The notes under the pieces were generated by a model that was given only the letters and a program-made list of their open reading frames with translations, made no database searches and was not told the origin of the DNA. Of a stretch of 64,000 nt of DNA, positions 1-8,060 are shown piece after piece. Numbering within the stretch: position 1 is the stretch's first letter; every line of letters begins with the position of its first letter. Made by a program: the position numbers and the translations under genes. Origin of the DNA: Halomonas sp. LR3S48 (GTDB lineage: Bacteria; Pseudomonadota; Gammaproteobacteria; Pseudomonadales; Halomonadaceae). The DNA lies in the NCBI RefSeq assembly GCF_025725665.1, contig NZ_CP107009.1:992001-1056000 (forward strand), written 5' to 3'.

Positions 1-2
1 CT

Positions 3-911
3 GAGCTGTCGCTTCCGCCAGCCCTGCAGAGTGCCCAGCGAGGGGTGGGCATGCTCCAGGGGCGTGTGCGGGCAAGCGTGCCCGTAGTAAGGGAAGCACT
101 GAGGCGTCGGCTTGTCCCTTTGCGGGCTGCCCTGCAGCGCTTCGCCTTGCCAATGGTCCTTATCCTTCAAGGCAGGCTGGTGCGGTTGTGGTCCCGCATC
201 GAGCGTACCACCGCTCCCGTGAGCCAGCGCCTCGGTACCCGGCTCGCGCCGTTGGGAAGCTTCGTTTCCCGTCAATGGCGTCGGGTGCCGATCCCGGCGC
301 GCTGGCGCCACCGACTGGCCCAGGTGCGCCAGTCGCCGACGCGTGTCCTGGCCAGTCGCAGCACCGCGGTGACGGCGCTCTGCACGACCCTGGCGATCAT
401 TGGCATTTACCAGCTCGTTGGCGTCGGCACGGCAGGGGCCAGCATCTCAGCCAGTGCGCTCCACTCCACGGGCATGCTGCATCCACAGGCTGCCGAGGCG
501 GCCCGCTCGCTGATGGTCGTCGATACGCCACCCGGCGAGGCGCTGGCCCAGCGGCTCGCCGAGGTCGGTCTGGAGGGGCTGCAGGTCCGGGATGCCGGCA
601 ATCATCTGGTCGTGGACGGTGAGTTCCCTCCCGAACGCTATGACGAGTGGCGCGATGTGCAGCTCTGGTTCGACCAGCATTATGGCGGTAGCCAACTGCT
701 GATCAGCGAAGCCCGTCCGCAGCTGTCGACCGATTCGCCGGCCCTGCAGTTCCAGGCGGTGTGGTTCGGTGAGAATCCCTATGTCGTTGGCCCTCGGGGT
801 GAACGCCTCTATCCCGGTGCCGCCCTGCAGGAGGGTTGGGTGCTGGCAGAGATCGCCGACAACCGCGTCACGGTACGCCGTGGCAATGACGAATTCTCCC
901 TGACGCTGTAG
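3..911 (+). CDS. sctD: T3SS inner-membrane ring protein SctD, C-terminal part (start outside window)
   Basis: The frame is open to the left edge, so the N-terminus (normally a cytoplasmic FHA domain) is missing; a GTG at 45 is only an internal candidate. About 115 visible residues are Arg-rich and cytoplasmic, then comes one hydrophobic segment (around ALCTTLAIIGIYQLV) and about 170 periplasmic residues ending in a small beta-rich module (ERLYPGAALQEGW...NRVTV). This single-span, periplasmic ring-building layout with a C-terminal module of this type is that of the SctD/YscD/HrpQ family, which forms the outer ring of the inner-membrane basal body and contacts the secretin. Position 5' of sctX/Y/V supports the call; overall similarity is weak, as usual for SctD. 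Confidence 0.72.
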   Translation, partial: ELSLPPALQSAQRGVGMLQGRVRASVPVVREALRRRLVPLRAALQRFALPMVLILQGRLVRLWSRIERTTAPVSQRLGTRLAPLGSFVSRQWRRVPIPARWRHRLAQVRQSPTRVLASRSTAVTALCTTLAIIGIYQLVGVGTAGASISASALHSTGMLHPQAAEAARSLMVVDTPPGEALAQRLAEVGLEGLQVRDAGNHLVVDGEFPPERYDEWRDVQLWFDQHYGGSQLLISEARPQLSTDSPALQFQAVWFGENPYVVGPRGERLYPGAALQEGWVLAEIADNRVTVRRGNDEFSLTL

Positions 912-948
912 CGGAACGCTGCCGGCCCCTTGCCATGGAGGCGACGCC

Positions 949-1347
949 ATGAGAGTCACCGCCGATCGTATTCATGACGATTCTCGTCTTCGCTCCAGCG
1001 CCGGGACGGTGCCCCATGTCGGCGAGGCCGGTGGCAGCAAGCCCGTCGATCCGGAGCGACAAGCCGATTTCGCCAAGGCGGTGGAGGGCAGCCAGGCGCG
1101 TCGCCAGCAAGGCGGCACACTGCGTGAGCAGATCGAACGCTTGGCGCTGCCCGTTGCCGGCGATCCTTCGCTTTATGCCGATGAGCGCAGCATCGGGCTG
1201 CTGCAGCACGTTGTCGATGCGGTGTTGCCCGAGATGGACACGCAGGCCGAGGTCGTCGAGATGGCGGCGCAGCTGATCAATGAGGAAATCGCGCAGCGCC
1301 TAGAGTGGGCGGAACGACGCGCCGAGGCCAAGGAGTTCGAGCCATGA
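949..1347 (+). CDS. SctX-like T3SS export protein (YscX-type), by position and fold
   Basis: A 132-residue protein with a GGAGG ribosome site 5 bases before ATG 949. The N-terminal half is polar and probably disordered; the C-terminal half is helical (about residues 75-125, rich in Leu/Glu/Ala). In the Ysc family, yscX and yscY sit directly before yscV, and YscX is an early substrate that binds YscY and the export gate. Here the same size order (132, 110, SctV) is kept and each gene overlaps the next. No sequence motif proves the family, so this is a positional call; an uncharacterised T3SS accessory protein is the alternative. Confidence 0.5.
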   Translation: MRVTADRIHDDSRLRSSAGTVPHVGEAGGSKPVDPERQADFAKAVEGSQARRQQGGTLREQIERLALPVAGDPSLYADERSIGLLQHVVDAVLPEMDTQAEVVEMAAQLINEEIAQRLEWAERRAEAKEFEP

Positions 1348-1676
1348 GGGATGGCGACCAAGGAGCGGCGGAGCTGTTGCACATGATGGGGCATCTTTAC
1401 CTCAAGAGCGGCGAAACGAAGCGTGGTCTGGTGCTGCTGCTGATCGCGGTGCATCTCGCCCCCGAACATGCCGGCATCCTGCACACGCTGGCCCGGGCCT
1501 TCATCGCGGCGGGCGACACGTCGAGGGCGCTCGATGCGATCGAACACCTCGAACGGCTACAGGGAGCCTCGTCCGGGCTGGTGCTGCTGCAGAGCCGGGC
1601 GCTGTGGGCGGCTGGGCAGAAGGACGAAGCCCGACGTCGTTTCCGCGATTATTTGCAGCAGCGGGGGAATGCATGA
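1344..1676 (+). CDS. SctY-like TPR chaperone (YscY-type)
   Basis: ATG 1344 overlaps the stop of the SctX-like gene (ATGA), giving 110 residues, close to the 114 of YscY. The protein is made almost entirely of TPR-like helical pairs: LYLKSGETKRGLVLL, then ...PEHAGILHTLARAFIAAGD, then ALWAAGQKDEARRRFRDYL. YscY is a TPR chaperone that binds YscX and, with it, SctV. The gene lies immediately upstream of and overlaps sctV, as in Ysc systems. A longer upstream start (1305) is possible but would overlap the previous gene by 43 bases and lacks a ribosome site. Confidence 0.65.
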   Translation: MRDGDQGAAELLHMMGHLYLKSGETKRGLVLLLIAVHLAPEHAGILHTLARAFIAAGDTSRALDAIEHLERLQGASSGLVLLQSRALWAAGQKDEARRRFRDYLQQRGNA

Positions 1677-3874
1677 GCGTGGCCCTGGCGAAGCTCAATC
1701 TCCTCGCCCAGCGGGCTGCCCAGCGTAGCGACGTGGTCATTGCGCTGTTCATCGTGCTGGCGGTGGTTATGATGATCATCCCCTTGCCGACGACGTTGGT
1801 AGATGCGCTGATCGGCATCAACATCGGCTTCAGCCTGCTGATCCTCGTCGTGGCGTTCTACATCTCGCACCCGGTCGAGTACTCCTCGCTGCCGCCGATC
1901 ATCCTGCTGGCCACGCTGTTCCGACTGGCGCTTTCCATCACCACCACGCGGCTGATCCTGCTCGATGGCGATGCCGGGAAGATGGTGTCGGCGTTCGGCA
2001 ATTTCGTCATCGCCGGTGAGGTAATGATCGGCCTGGTGGTGTTCCTGATCATTACCGTGGCCCAGTTCCTGGTGATCACCAAGGGCGCCGAGCGGGTCGC
2101 CGAAGTGGCCGCCCGCTTCATTCTCGATGCCATGCCGGGCAAGCAGATGAGTATCGACAACGACCTGCGCAACGGCGATATCGAGCAGGCAGAGGCGCGC
2201 AACCGGCGTCAGCGCCTGGAGCAGGAGAGTCAGCTCTACGGAGCGATGGACGGTGCGATGAAGTTCGTCAAGGGCGATGCCATCGCCGGGCTGGTGATCC
2301 TGTGCGTCAACCTGATCGGTGGCCTGTCGATCGGCATGGTCAAGCGCGGCATGTCGTTCGGCGAGGCGGTGAATACCTATTCGCTGCTGACGGTCGGCGA
2401 CGGGCTCGTGGCTCAGATCCCGGCGCTACTGATCGCCGTTGGTGCCGGTACCGTCGTGACGCGGGTCAGCTCCAGTTCCGGCCATAGCGGTGACCTGGGC
2501 AGCGAGATCGTCGGCCAGCTCGGCAGGAGTGCCCGGGCGTTGGGATTGACCGCCATCATCCTGTTCTTCGCTGCCTTCATCCCGGGATTCGCTTCCGGGG
2601 TATTCCTCACCCTGGCGGCTGGGTTGGGTTTTGCAGCCTTCGTCATGCGTCGCCGGGAGCTCAGGCTGGTGGCGCAGGTTGATGCCGGCGGGGAGCTGTC
2701 CTCCCCGGCTCCCATGCCGGCAGGCACCGCCCCCGCCAGGCAACCGGCTACACCAGCTGACGAGGAACTGGCGCCGCACGCCGACACCGCACCGGAGGCG
2801 GGTGAATCACATCGTGTGGTGCTGCGTCTTGCGACTTCGCTGGCCGAAGCGCTATCTCTCGATGCCCTGCGCTGGGAGCTCGACGATGCGCGCCGCCGTG
2901 CCGGGGCGAACCTGGGAATCGAGATGCCGGGCGTCGGACTGCGCGTCGATGTAGCGCTGGAAGCCGACCATTTCGCCATCGAGCTCGATGAAGTCCCGAT
3001 CATGCAGGGGGAGCTTCCCGCCGAGCGGGTGCTGCTCGACGACGACCCCGTGCACCTGGAGCTGCTGGAGGTCGACGCCATCGAGCATCCGTCGCCGTTG
3101 GGTCGGCAATCGGGGCTCTGGGTGTCCGCGCAGGAGGTCGAGCGCCTGGATGAGGCCGGGATCGGCTACCGCCGAGCCGATCAGGTGCTGTGCCTGTGCC
3201 TGGAACGCACCTTGACCCGCTATGCCGGGGAGTTCGTCGGCATCCAGGAGACCCGCACGCTGCTGTCGCGCATGGAGCAGGACTATGCGGAGCTGGTGGG
3301 CGAGGCGGTGCGCGTGGTCTCGCTACAGAAGATATCGGACATCCTGCGCCGCCTGGTGGACGAGGGCATTCCGCTGCGCGCACTGCGCACCATCCTCGAG
3401 GCGGTGGTGACCTGGGGCCCCCAGGAAGCGAACGTGCCGCGGTTGACCGAGCGGATTCGGGCCGCCCTGTCGCGCCAGATCTGTCATCGCTTTGCCCGGG
3501 CCGATCGGGTGCTGCCGGCCTGGGTGGTGACCCGCCAGCTCGAGGAGGCCATTCGAGCGACGCAGCGCAGTGCCGATGGCGCTGCCAGGAGCGGCAGCGT
3601 ACCGGCATCGCTGTCACGCGCCTTGAACCGCTGGTTCCAGCAGCGTCTGGAGGCGCTGGACAGTGACGTGTCGCCGGTGGTGGTGGTGTCCGCCGACGTG
3701 CGTCCGGTGCTGCAGCAGTGGGCGAAGCGACACGAGCTGGATCTGCCGGTAATTGCCTGGTCCGAGGTGGCACCGGAGTTCAGCCTCCAGTCGCTGGCCC
3801 AGGTCAGGTTGCCGCAAGCTAACTCGCGGGGCGATGGCGAGGCTGCCAGCGCGCCCAAGGGCGAAGCGGAATGA
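1673..3874 (+). CDS. sctV: T3SS export gate protein SctV
   Basis: A 733-residue member of the FlhA/YscV/HrcV (FHIPEP) family. Residues about 18-340 hold the multi-pass membrane domain with conserved stretches such as PLPTTLVDALIGINIGFSLL and SSLPPIILLATLFRLALS, followed by the charged FHIPEP loop (FILDAMPGKQMSIDNDLRNG). A Pro/Ala-rich linker (about 340-380) is followed by the cytoplasmic domain that forms the nonameric ring receiving substrate-chaperone complexes (ending around 720). It powers and gates export together with SctR/S/T/U. Start ATG 1673 overlaps the sctY stop. The linker is somewhat longer than usual; otherwise length and motifs are standard. Confidence 0.97.
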   Translation: MSVALAKLNLLAQRAAQRSDVVIALFIVLAVVMMIIPLPTTLVDALIGINIGFSLLILVVAFYISHPVEYSSLPPIILLATLFRLALSITTTRLILLDGDAGKMVSAFGNFVIAGEVMIGLVVFLIITVAQFLVITKGAERVAEVAARFILDAMPGKQMSIDNDLRNGDIEQAEARNRRQRLEQESQLYGAMDGAMKFVKGDAIAGLVILCVNLIGGLSIGMVKRGMSFGEAVNTYSLLTVGDGLVAQIPALLIAVGAGTVVTRVSSSSGHSGDLGSEIVGQLGRSARALGLTAIILFFAAFIPGFASGVFLTLAAGLGFAAFVMRRRELRLVAQVDAGGELSSPAPMPAGTAPARQPATPADEELAPHADTAPEAGESHRVVLRLATSLAEALSLDALRWELDDARRRAGANLGIEMPGVGLRVDVALEADHFAIELDEVPIMQGELPAERVLLDDDPVHLELLEVDAIEHPSPLGRQSGLWVSAQEVERLDEAGIGYRRADQVLCLCLERTLTRYAGEFVGIQETRTLLSRMEQDYAELVGEAVRVVSLQKISDILRRLVDEGIPLRALRTILEAVVTWGPQEANVPRLTERIRAALSRQICHRFARADRVLPAWVVTRQLEEAIRATQRSADGAARSGSVPASLSRALNRWFQQRLEALDSDVSPVVVVSADVRPVLQQWAKRHELDLPVIAWSEVAPEFSLQSLAQVRLPQANSRGDGEAASAPKGEAE

Positions 3875-5280
3875 ACGACTCGAACGACAACCCTCCCCAT
3901 CAAGGAGCAGCGACTGCGATGGCAGCCAGACCCTCGATTCTCCCTCCCTCCCTCGGCCCGGTACATTTCCGCTACCTGGCCCGCTGCCTGACAGCAATCC
4001 TCACAACACTGCTGTCATGGCTCGTGCTGGCGGCTCCCGCGTATGCCCAGAACGTCGATGCCGGCGGGGAACAGGGACTTACGCTGGAGACCGGACAGGG
4101 GCGTATTCTGCGCTTCGGCGAACCGGCCGAGTCGGTGTTCGTGGCCGACCCCGAGATTGCCGACGTACAGATTGTCTCCCCTGGAGTGATCTATCTCTTC
4201 GGCAAGGCCCAGGGCGATACCAACCTGATCGTACTGGGCGCGGACGAGCGTACCCAGGCATCGATGCGCCTGCAGGTGCGTAATGGCTCCCGGGCGGCCA
4301 ACCAGGCCCTGCAGGGGGCCGGGGGTGGGGCGCCGATCGTGCTGCGCATGGCCGGCAACCAGCTGGTGGCGGAGGGGGAAAGCGCGGACGTCGACAGCGC
4401 CATCGCCATCCAGTCGACGCTCGAGAGTCACACGCCGGAAGAGGGGCGAGCGCTGGATGCCACCACTTACCAAGGCAGCACTCAGATCAACCTGCGCGTG
4501 CGCTTTGCCGAAGTCTCGCGTGAGGAGTTGCTGCAGTACGGCGTCAGCTGGAGCGCACTGATCAATAACGGCTCCCTGTCACTTGGCGTACTGCCCGGCT
4601 CCCAGGCAGGCATGACCTTCGGCACCCTGGGGGCCGGCAGCGACAGCATCGATGGGTTGCTCCAAGCGTTGCAGGAGAACGGCCTGCTGCAGATCCTGGC
4701 CGAGCCCAACATCACCACGGTCACCGGGGAAACCGCCAGCTTCCTGGCCGGCGGCGAGATCCCGATTCCGGTACCGGTCAATCGCGACCTGGTTGGCATC
4801 GAGTACAAGCAGTTCGGCGTCTCGCTGCTGTTCACGCCGGTGCTACTGCCCAACGATCGCATCTCGCTGCAGGTGCGCCCCGAGGTGAGCAGCCTGACCG
4901 GCAGCAGCGTGCAGGTCGGGGGCATCAGCGTGCCGGGGCTGCAGGTCCGGCGTGCCGATACCCTGGTAGAGGTGGGCAGCGGCCAGACCTTCGCCATTGC
5001 CGGCCTGTTCCAGCGCGACACCTTCAACAACATCGAGCGTGTCCCGGTGCTGGGCGATGTCCCGGTCCTCGGCAACCTGTTCCGCTCGCGGCGCTTCCAG
5101 CGCAACGAGACCGAGCTGGTGATCCTGATCACGCCCTATATCGTCGAACCTGTCTCGGCGCCATCGTCGGTTCGGCTGCCGATGGATCATGCACGGGTCG
5201 CCGGTGACGAAGGAAGGCTCGATACGAGCAGTGCCTACCGGGTCGCGAGTGACGACCCCTTCGGCTTCCACCTGCAATGA
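3871..5280 (+). CDS. Secretin of the Tad/Cpa (CpaC/RcpA) type serving the T3SS
   Basis: A 469-residue outer-membrane secretin. A signal peptide ends near AAPAYAQ (about residue 60). Next comes the pilus-assembly N-domain seen in CpaC/RcpA proteins (GQGRILRFGEPAESVFVADP, then VIYLFGKAQGDTNLIVLG), a BON-like segment, and the C-terminal secretin domain with RVPVLGDVPVLGNLFRS and TELVILITPYIVEPV. It lacks the N0 and N1 domains typical of YscC/InvG secretins. The gene overlaps sctV by four bases and is followed by a CpaD-like lipoprotein, so it is the outer ring of this T3SS rather than of a pilus. From memory, rhizobial RhcC2 has a similar role and origin. Function is inferred from context; family assignment is firm. 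Confidence 0.9.
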   Translation: MNDSNDNPPHQGAATAMAARPSILPPSLGPVHFRYLARCLTAILTTLLSWLVLAAPAYAQNVDAGGEQGLTLETGQGRILRFGEPAESVFVADPEIADVQIVSPGVIYLFGKAQGDTNLIVLGADERTQASMRLQVRNGSRAANQALQGAGGGAPIVLRMAGNQLVAEGESADVDSAIAIQSTLESHTPEEGRALDATTYQGSTQINLRVRFAEVSREELLQYGVSWSALINNGSLSLGVLPGSQAGMTFGTLGAGSDSIDGLLQALQENGLLQILAEPNITTVTGETASFLAGGEIPIPVPVNRDLVGIEYKQFGVSLLFTPVLLPNDRISLQVRPEVSSLTGSSVQVGGISVPGLQVRRADTLVEVGSGQTFAIAGLFQRDTFNNIERVPVLGDVPVLGNLFRSRRFQRNETELVILITPYIVEPVSAPSSVRLPMDHARVAGDEGRLDTSSAYRVASDDPFGFHLQ

Positions 5281-5297
5281 ACAAGGAGAACGAGGGC

Positions 5298-5726
5298 ATG
5301 CGCTATCACACAGGCTGGCGAACCTGGCGACTTCTCCCTCTGGCGCTGCTGCTGAGCGGCTGCGTCTCGTCGATGGGACCGATCTCTTGGGAGACCGGCT
5401 ATCGGCAGGTGAGCGAACCCGCGGGGAGTGATACCGAGGCGCTGCGCCGTAGCATCGCGCCCAATACCTGCCGGGTGTCACCCGGTCAGGCCGGCATCGT
5501 ACCCCTGCCGCCCGGTTGCGCCAACGACCTCAACCTCCAGGCCATGGTCGAGCGCCCTGGGGATCTGCTCCACGGACGTGAGATGGGGCCTGCAAGAGGT
5601 GCTCCGGTAGCGGCGGCGGCTCGCGAACGCCTGGAGGACCGGGAGCGTGCCAACAGCCGCCGTGTTGTGCTCGAGTCGGAAGCGCGTGGCTCCGCCAGTC
5701 GCAGCGCCACCACGGGGGATCTGTGA
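5298..5726 (+). CDS. CpaD-like lipoprotein, secretin accessory
   Basis: A 142-residue lipoprotein with a signal sequence and lipobox LLSG-C (Cys22). The start at 5298 is preferred because AAGGAG lies 9 bases upstream; an ATG at 5277 overlapping the secretin stop would add 7 residues. The central stretch GCANDLNLQAMVERPGDLLHGR resembles the conserved core of CpaD (pilus biogenesis lipoprotein partnering the CpaC secretin), while the rest is low in conservation. It follows the Cpa-type secretin directly. It probably helps outer-membrane insertion or stability of that secretin. The family call rests on one short motif plus context. Confidence 0.6.
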   Translation: MRYHTGWRTWRLLPLALLLSGCVSSMGPISWETGYRQVSEPAGSDTEALRRSIAPNTCRVSPGQAGIVPLPPGCANDLNLQAMVERPGDLLHGREMGPARGAPVAAAARERLEDRERANSRRVVLESEARGSASRSATTGDL

Positions 5727-5748
5727 GCATTGGCCTGCAGCCGCTGCT

Positions 5749-5773
5749 CCCCTGGGGCGCTTGGCCCCAGGGG
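5749..5773. terminator. Hairpin between convergent genes (bidirectional terminator)
   Basis: Perfect 10-bp stem CCCCTGGGGC / GCCCCAGGGG with a 5-base loop, lying between the stops of the CpaD-like gene and the convergent TadD-like gene. There is no U-tract on either side, so termination strength is uncertain. Confidence 0.55.
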
Positions 5774-5778
5774 GGGCG

Positions 5779-6567
5779 TCATTGCGCCATGGCCAGGCCC
5801 ATGGCGCGGGCTCGGTCGGCGGGGTCGGTGATCTCGCCGATGCGCGCAGCCTGCTCGATCAGCGATTGGCGCTGGCTGGGGGACATCTCCGGCAGTGCGA
5901 TGCTGTGGGCCTGTTCCAGCTCCTGGGCTAGCACCAGCACCAACACCATGTTGCGGAAATGGCGCTCCTCTGCCAGCGGTGAGTCGTTGACACGACGCAT
6001 CAGCTCGATGGCCTCGTCGTCCTCTCCGGCCAACGAATGCGCCAGCGCCAGGTTGGTAAGGGCATCGGGGCTATGCGGCGAGAGTGCTGCCGCCTGGGAG
6101 AAGGCGTGCTGCGCCGACTCACCCTGGCCCAGCAGGGCGTGGGCAGCGCCCAAGCGGCTCCAGGCCGACAGAGTATTCACTTCCGGGGCCGCCTTGTGCA
6201 GGTTGCGTACCGCACTTTCGACCTCGCCAAGGCGCAACTGGGCCGTGCCCAGTCCCAGCAGGGCATCAGTGTTCTCGATATCGAGACTCAGGGCGGTACG
6301 AAAGGAGGTCTTGGCGGCTTCCGCGTTACCGGCATCGAGCCGGGCATTGCCGAGCCGCACATGGATCTGGGGATCGTCGGCAGACAGCTCCGCCGCTCGC
6401 TCGTACATGGCGGCGGCCGTGGCGTGGTCGCCGCGCCGGCCGATGTCGTCCGCCAGGCTGAGCAGTCGGGCTTCCTCTCCGCCCAGGCCGCTGCCGGTAG
6501 TCGAGCAGGCGCCGAGCGTCAGACAGGAAAGCAGGAGAGCGGGCATTCGTATGTCGTTGCGTATCAC
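5779..6567 (-). CDS. TadD-like TPR lipoprotein
   Basis: A 262-residue lipoprotein (lipobox LTLGA-C, Cys21) with about five tandem TPR units (for example GDHATAAAMYERAAELSADD, NARLDAGNAEAAKTSF, GTAQLRLGEVESAVRNL). TadD/Flp-pilus TPR lipoproteins have this layout and assist their secretin. Its start is a GTG at 6567 preceded by AGGAGG at 8 bases. It is transcribed convergently to the Cpa-type secretin and CpaD-like genes and divergently from the SctC N-terminal gene, so it sits inside the T3SS cluster. It is probably the pilotin for the Tad-type secretin; rhizobial y4yS is, from memory, a comparable TPR protein. Other TPR functions cannot be excluded. Confidence 0.72.
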   Translation of the reverse strand: MIRNDIRMPALLLSCLTLGACSTTGSGLGGEEARLLSLADDIGRRGDHATAAAMYERAAELSADDPQIHVRLGNARLDAGNAEAAKTSFRTALSLDIENTDALLGLGTAQLRLGEVESAVRNLHKAAPEVNTLSAWSRLGAAHALLGQGESAQHAFSQAAALSPHSPDALTNLALAHSLAGEDDEAIELMRRVNDSPLAEERHFRNMVLVLVLAQELEQAHSIALPEMSPSQRQSLIEQAARIGEITDPADRARAMGLAMAQ

Positions 6568-6745
6568 CGATGAGACCTCCTCGTATATGGAAGCACGCCC
6601 CGAGTTTGCTTGCCGTGCAATACACCTTTCAAGGAGCTTTCCGTTGCGGGTATTCCAGGGAAGCCTGCTACCTCGTCAGGCAAAGACGTTTCGATACTAC
6701 TGCACCTTTATCCTCCTTGGTATAGGAAAAATCATTTCGGTATCG
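6568..6745. promoter_or_regulatory. Divergent control region of the second T3SS block
   Basis: A 178-base region between the TadD-like gene and the SctC N-terminal gene, clearly richer in A and T than the flanking genes, particularly at 6690-6745. It must hold the promoter for the long co-directional T3SS operon (6746-15879) and one for the TadD-like gene. No confident sigma-70, HrpL-type or TtsI-type motif could be assigned by eye. Confidence 0.5.
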
Positions 6746-7339
6746 ATGCGAAAGTGTCATGCGATATTCACTCTTTTTGTCTTGGGATTGGCCACTATTT
6801 CAGGACATTGCATTGCCGAAGAACAGGTAAGTGGATGGCCGATGGAGGAGTGGAAGGAGCGCGAGTATCGCTACGTGATCATCGATCAGGACGTACGCGA
6901 CGTGCTTCGGGAAATGGGGCACAACCTGTCGCTTCCGGTGGAGATTTCACGTGAAGTCAAGGGGCGGGTGAGGGGCGACATACGCGCCGGTACCGCCGAG
7001 GAGTTCCTCGAGCGGATCAGCGCGGCCAACGGCCTGGCCTGGTTTTTCGATGGCGGTGTGCTGCATGTCGCCACGCGGGGAGAGATGACGCAGCGCCGCT
7101 TCGAACTCAATGGAATCGACTCGCAGCGGTTGATGGAAAACATAGAGGAATCCCGCATTGGCGCCCCCCTGCGGGTGCGTCTGGTGGATGGCGGCTCGAC
7201 GCTCCAGGCCTGGGGACCGCCGGCATGGATAGACAACGTGGCCAGGCACGTCGAGCGCCTGCGTCAACCGACCCCGCGCGGTCCATCCGGTGTACGGGTG
7301 TTCCGTGGCGGAACGACCGAGACCGCCGTCAGCGAATGA
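6746..7339 (+). CDS. sctC: SctC N-terminal protein (N0/N1 domains only, RhcC1-like)
   Basis: A 197-residue exported protein starting at ATG 6746 with signal peptide MRKCHAIFTLFVLG...CIAEE. Residues about 30-95 match the N0 domain of T3SS secretins (YVIIDQDVRDVLREMG, then GTAEEFLERISAANGLAWFF, DGGVLHVA), and residues about 105-175 match N1 (LRVRLVDGGSTLQAWGPPAW). The protein stops there: no secretin beta-barrel domain follows. N0/N1 normally dock the secretin to the SctD ring, so this protein probably supplies that ring for the separate Cpa-type secretin at 3871. Rhizobial RhcC1 is a known stand-alone counterpart. The reading frame runs on upstream but that part is antisense to the TadD-like gene and is not coding. 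Confidence 0.85.
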   Translation: MRKCHAIFTLFVLGLATISGHCIAEEQVSGWPMEEWKEREYRYVIIDQDVRDVLREMGHNLSLPVEISREVKGRVRGDIRAGTAEEFLERISAANGLAWFFDGGVLHVATRGEMTQRRFELNGIDSQRLMENIEESRIGAPLRVRLVDGGSTLQAWGPPAWIDNVARHVERLRQPTPRGPSGVRVFRGGTTETAVSE

Positions 7340-7392
7340 CGGTGAAACGAAGAAAGCAGGCGAAACGAAGAGAAGAAAAGGAGGAAGCGATC

Positions 7393-7572
7393 ATGGCGAC
7401 TGAAGCCGTAGGTGCACCCGGTGGCAACGACCTTTCCAGCACGGATCAGCAGGCTTTCGATGCCGCCGTCGAGAATGCCCAGGCCCAGGCCATTGTCGGC
7501 CAGGCAGTGGGATCACTAGCGATGATGCACCTGATGGATTATGCCGGTGACATGCTCAAGGACGAAGGCTGA
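7393..7572 (+). CDS. 59-residue small T3SS protein, candidate needle/pilus subunit
   Basis: ATG 7393 follows a strong AAGGAGG site 7 bases away and gives a 59-residue, acidic, mostly helical protein without signal peptide or Trp (core DQQAFDAAVENAQAQAIVGQ). It lies just before sctI-sctJ, the place occupied by the needle or pilin gene (yscF, hrpA) in many systems, and has the small helical character of needle subunits. It is shorter than YscF (about 85) and near HrpA of Erwinia (about 65). The assignment rests on position and size only; a second inner-rod-like protein or chaperone is possible. Confidence 0.5.
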   Translation: MATEAVGAPGGNDLSSTDQQAFDAAVENAQAQAIVGQAVGSLAMMHLMDYAGDMLKDEG

Positions 7573-7634
7573 CGTCGGTACGAATGCGGCAGGAATTGCC
7601 TGCCGTTCAGGCACACGTTATGAGGTGATTCGTG

Positions 7635-8060
7635 ATGATGTCCGCGATGACGACAGGCGCGACGCCCGCCCCGATGGCGGAGGGCATGGCGAGTTCCGCA
7701 ACGCCTGCCGAGCAGAATCTGTTCGAGCACATGGCACGCGTTTCCGGCTCGACCCTGCAGGCCGTGACACCGGCCGAGCTGGGCGAGAACATCCTCAATG
7801 GGCTGGAGGGCACCCTCGAGCGGATGCAGGCCTTCTCCTCCGCCCAGGGTGGCGAGGGGAGTGGCGCCTCCCGGGCCGTGTCGGGCACCGAGAACGGCGG
7901 CAGCGCTGACGATCCCGGCGCTGAGGCACTTGGTGGCGACCAGTTCCAGCGCATGATCGACGCATTTGGCTCGATGTTCGACCATGCGGTCGAGTCGCGG
8001 CTGATGGCGTCTTGCGCTGCCCAGACGTCGGGCGCCACCTCGACGCTGCTACGGGGATGA
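7635..8060 (+). CDS. sctI: T3SS inner rod protein SctI (NolB/HrpB-like)
   Basis: A 141-residue protein; ATG 7635 is preferred with AGGTGA 6 bases upstream (a GTG at 7632 and ATG at 7638 are alternatives). The pattern EQNLFEHM...TPAELGENILNGLEG in the middle and a C-terminal amphipathic helix (FQRMIDAFGSMFDHAVESRL) ending in TSTLLRG is that of SctI/YscI inner-rod proteins, where the C-terminal helix lines the rod. It overlaps sctJ (ATGA) and precedes it as nolB precedes rhcJ in rhizobia. Sequence similarity is low across this family, so context carries much of the weight. Confidence 0.75.
   Translation: MMSAMTTGATPAPMAEGMASSATPAEQNLFEHMARVSGSTLQAVTPAELGENILNGLEGTLERMQAFSSAQGGEGSGASRAVSGTENGGSADDPGAEALGGDQFQRMIDAFGSMFDHAVESRLMASCAAQTSGATSTLLRG

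Noticed and set aside
913..936. GGAAC followed by CCAT about 15 bases later, resembling an HrpL (hrp) box
   Set aside because: The -10-like half is CCATGG rather than CCAC, there is no second copy before the other operon, and it lies in a 37-base gap inside a likely operon.
6673..6694. TCGTCAG...TTTCGA, reminiscent of a rhizobial tts box
   Set aside because: Spacing between the halves is about nine bases too long and the downstream part of the consensus is missing; no TtsI gene is seen.
5723..6745. Open frame of more than 300 codons running into the SctC N-terminal gene
   Set aside because: It lies antisense to the TadD-like TPR gene, has low-complexity Ser/Ala composition, and the signal peptide of the real protein begins at 6746.
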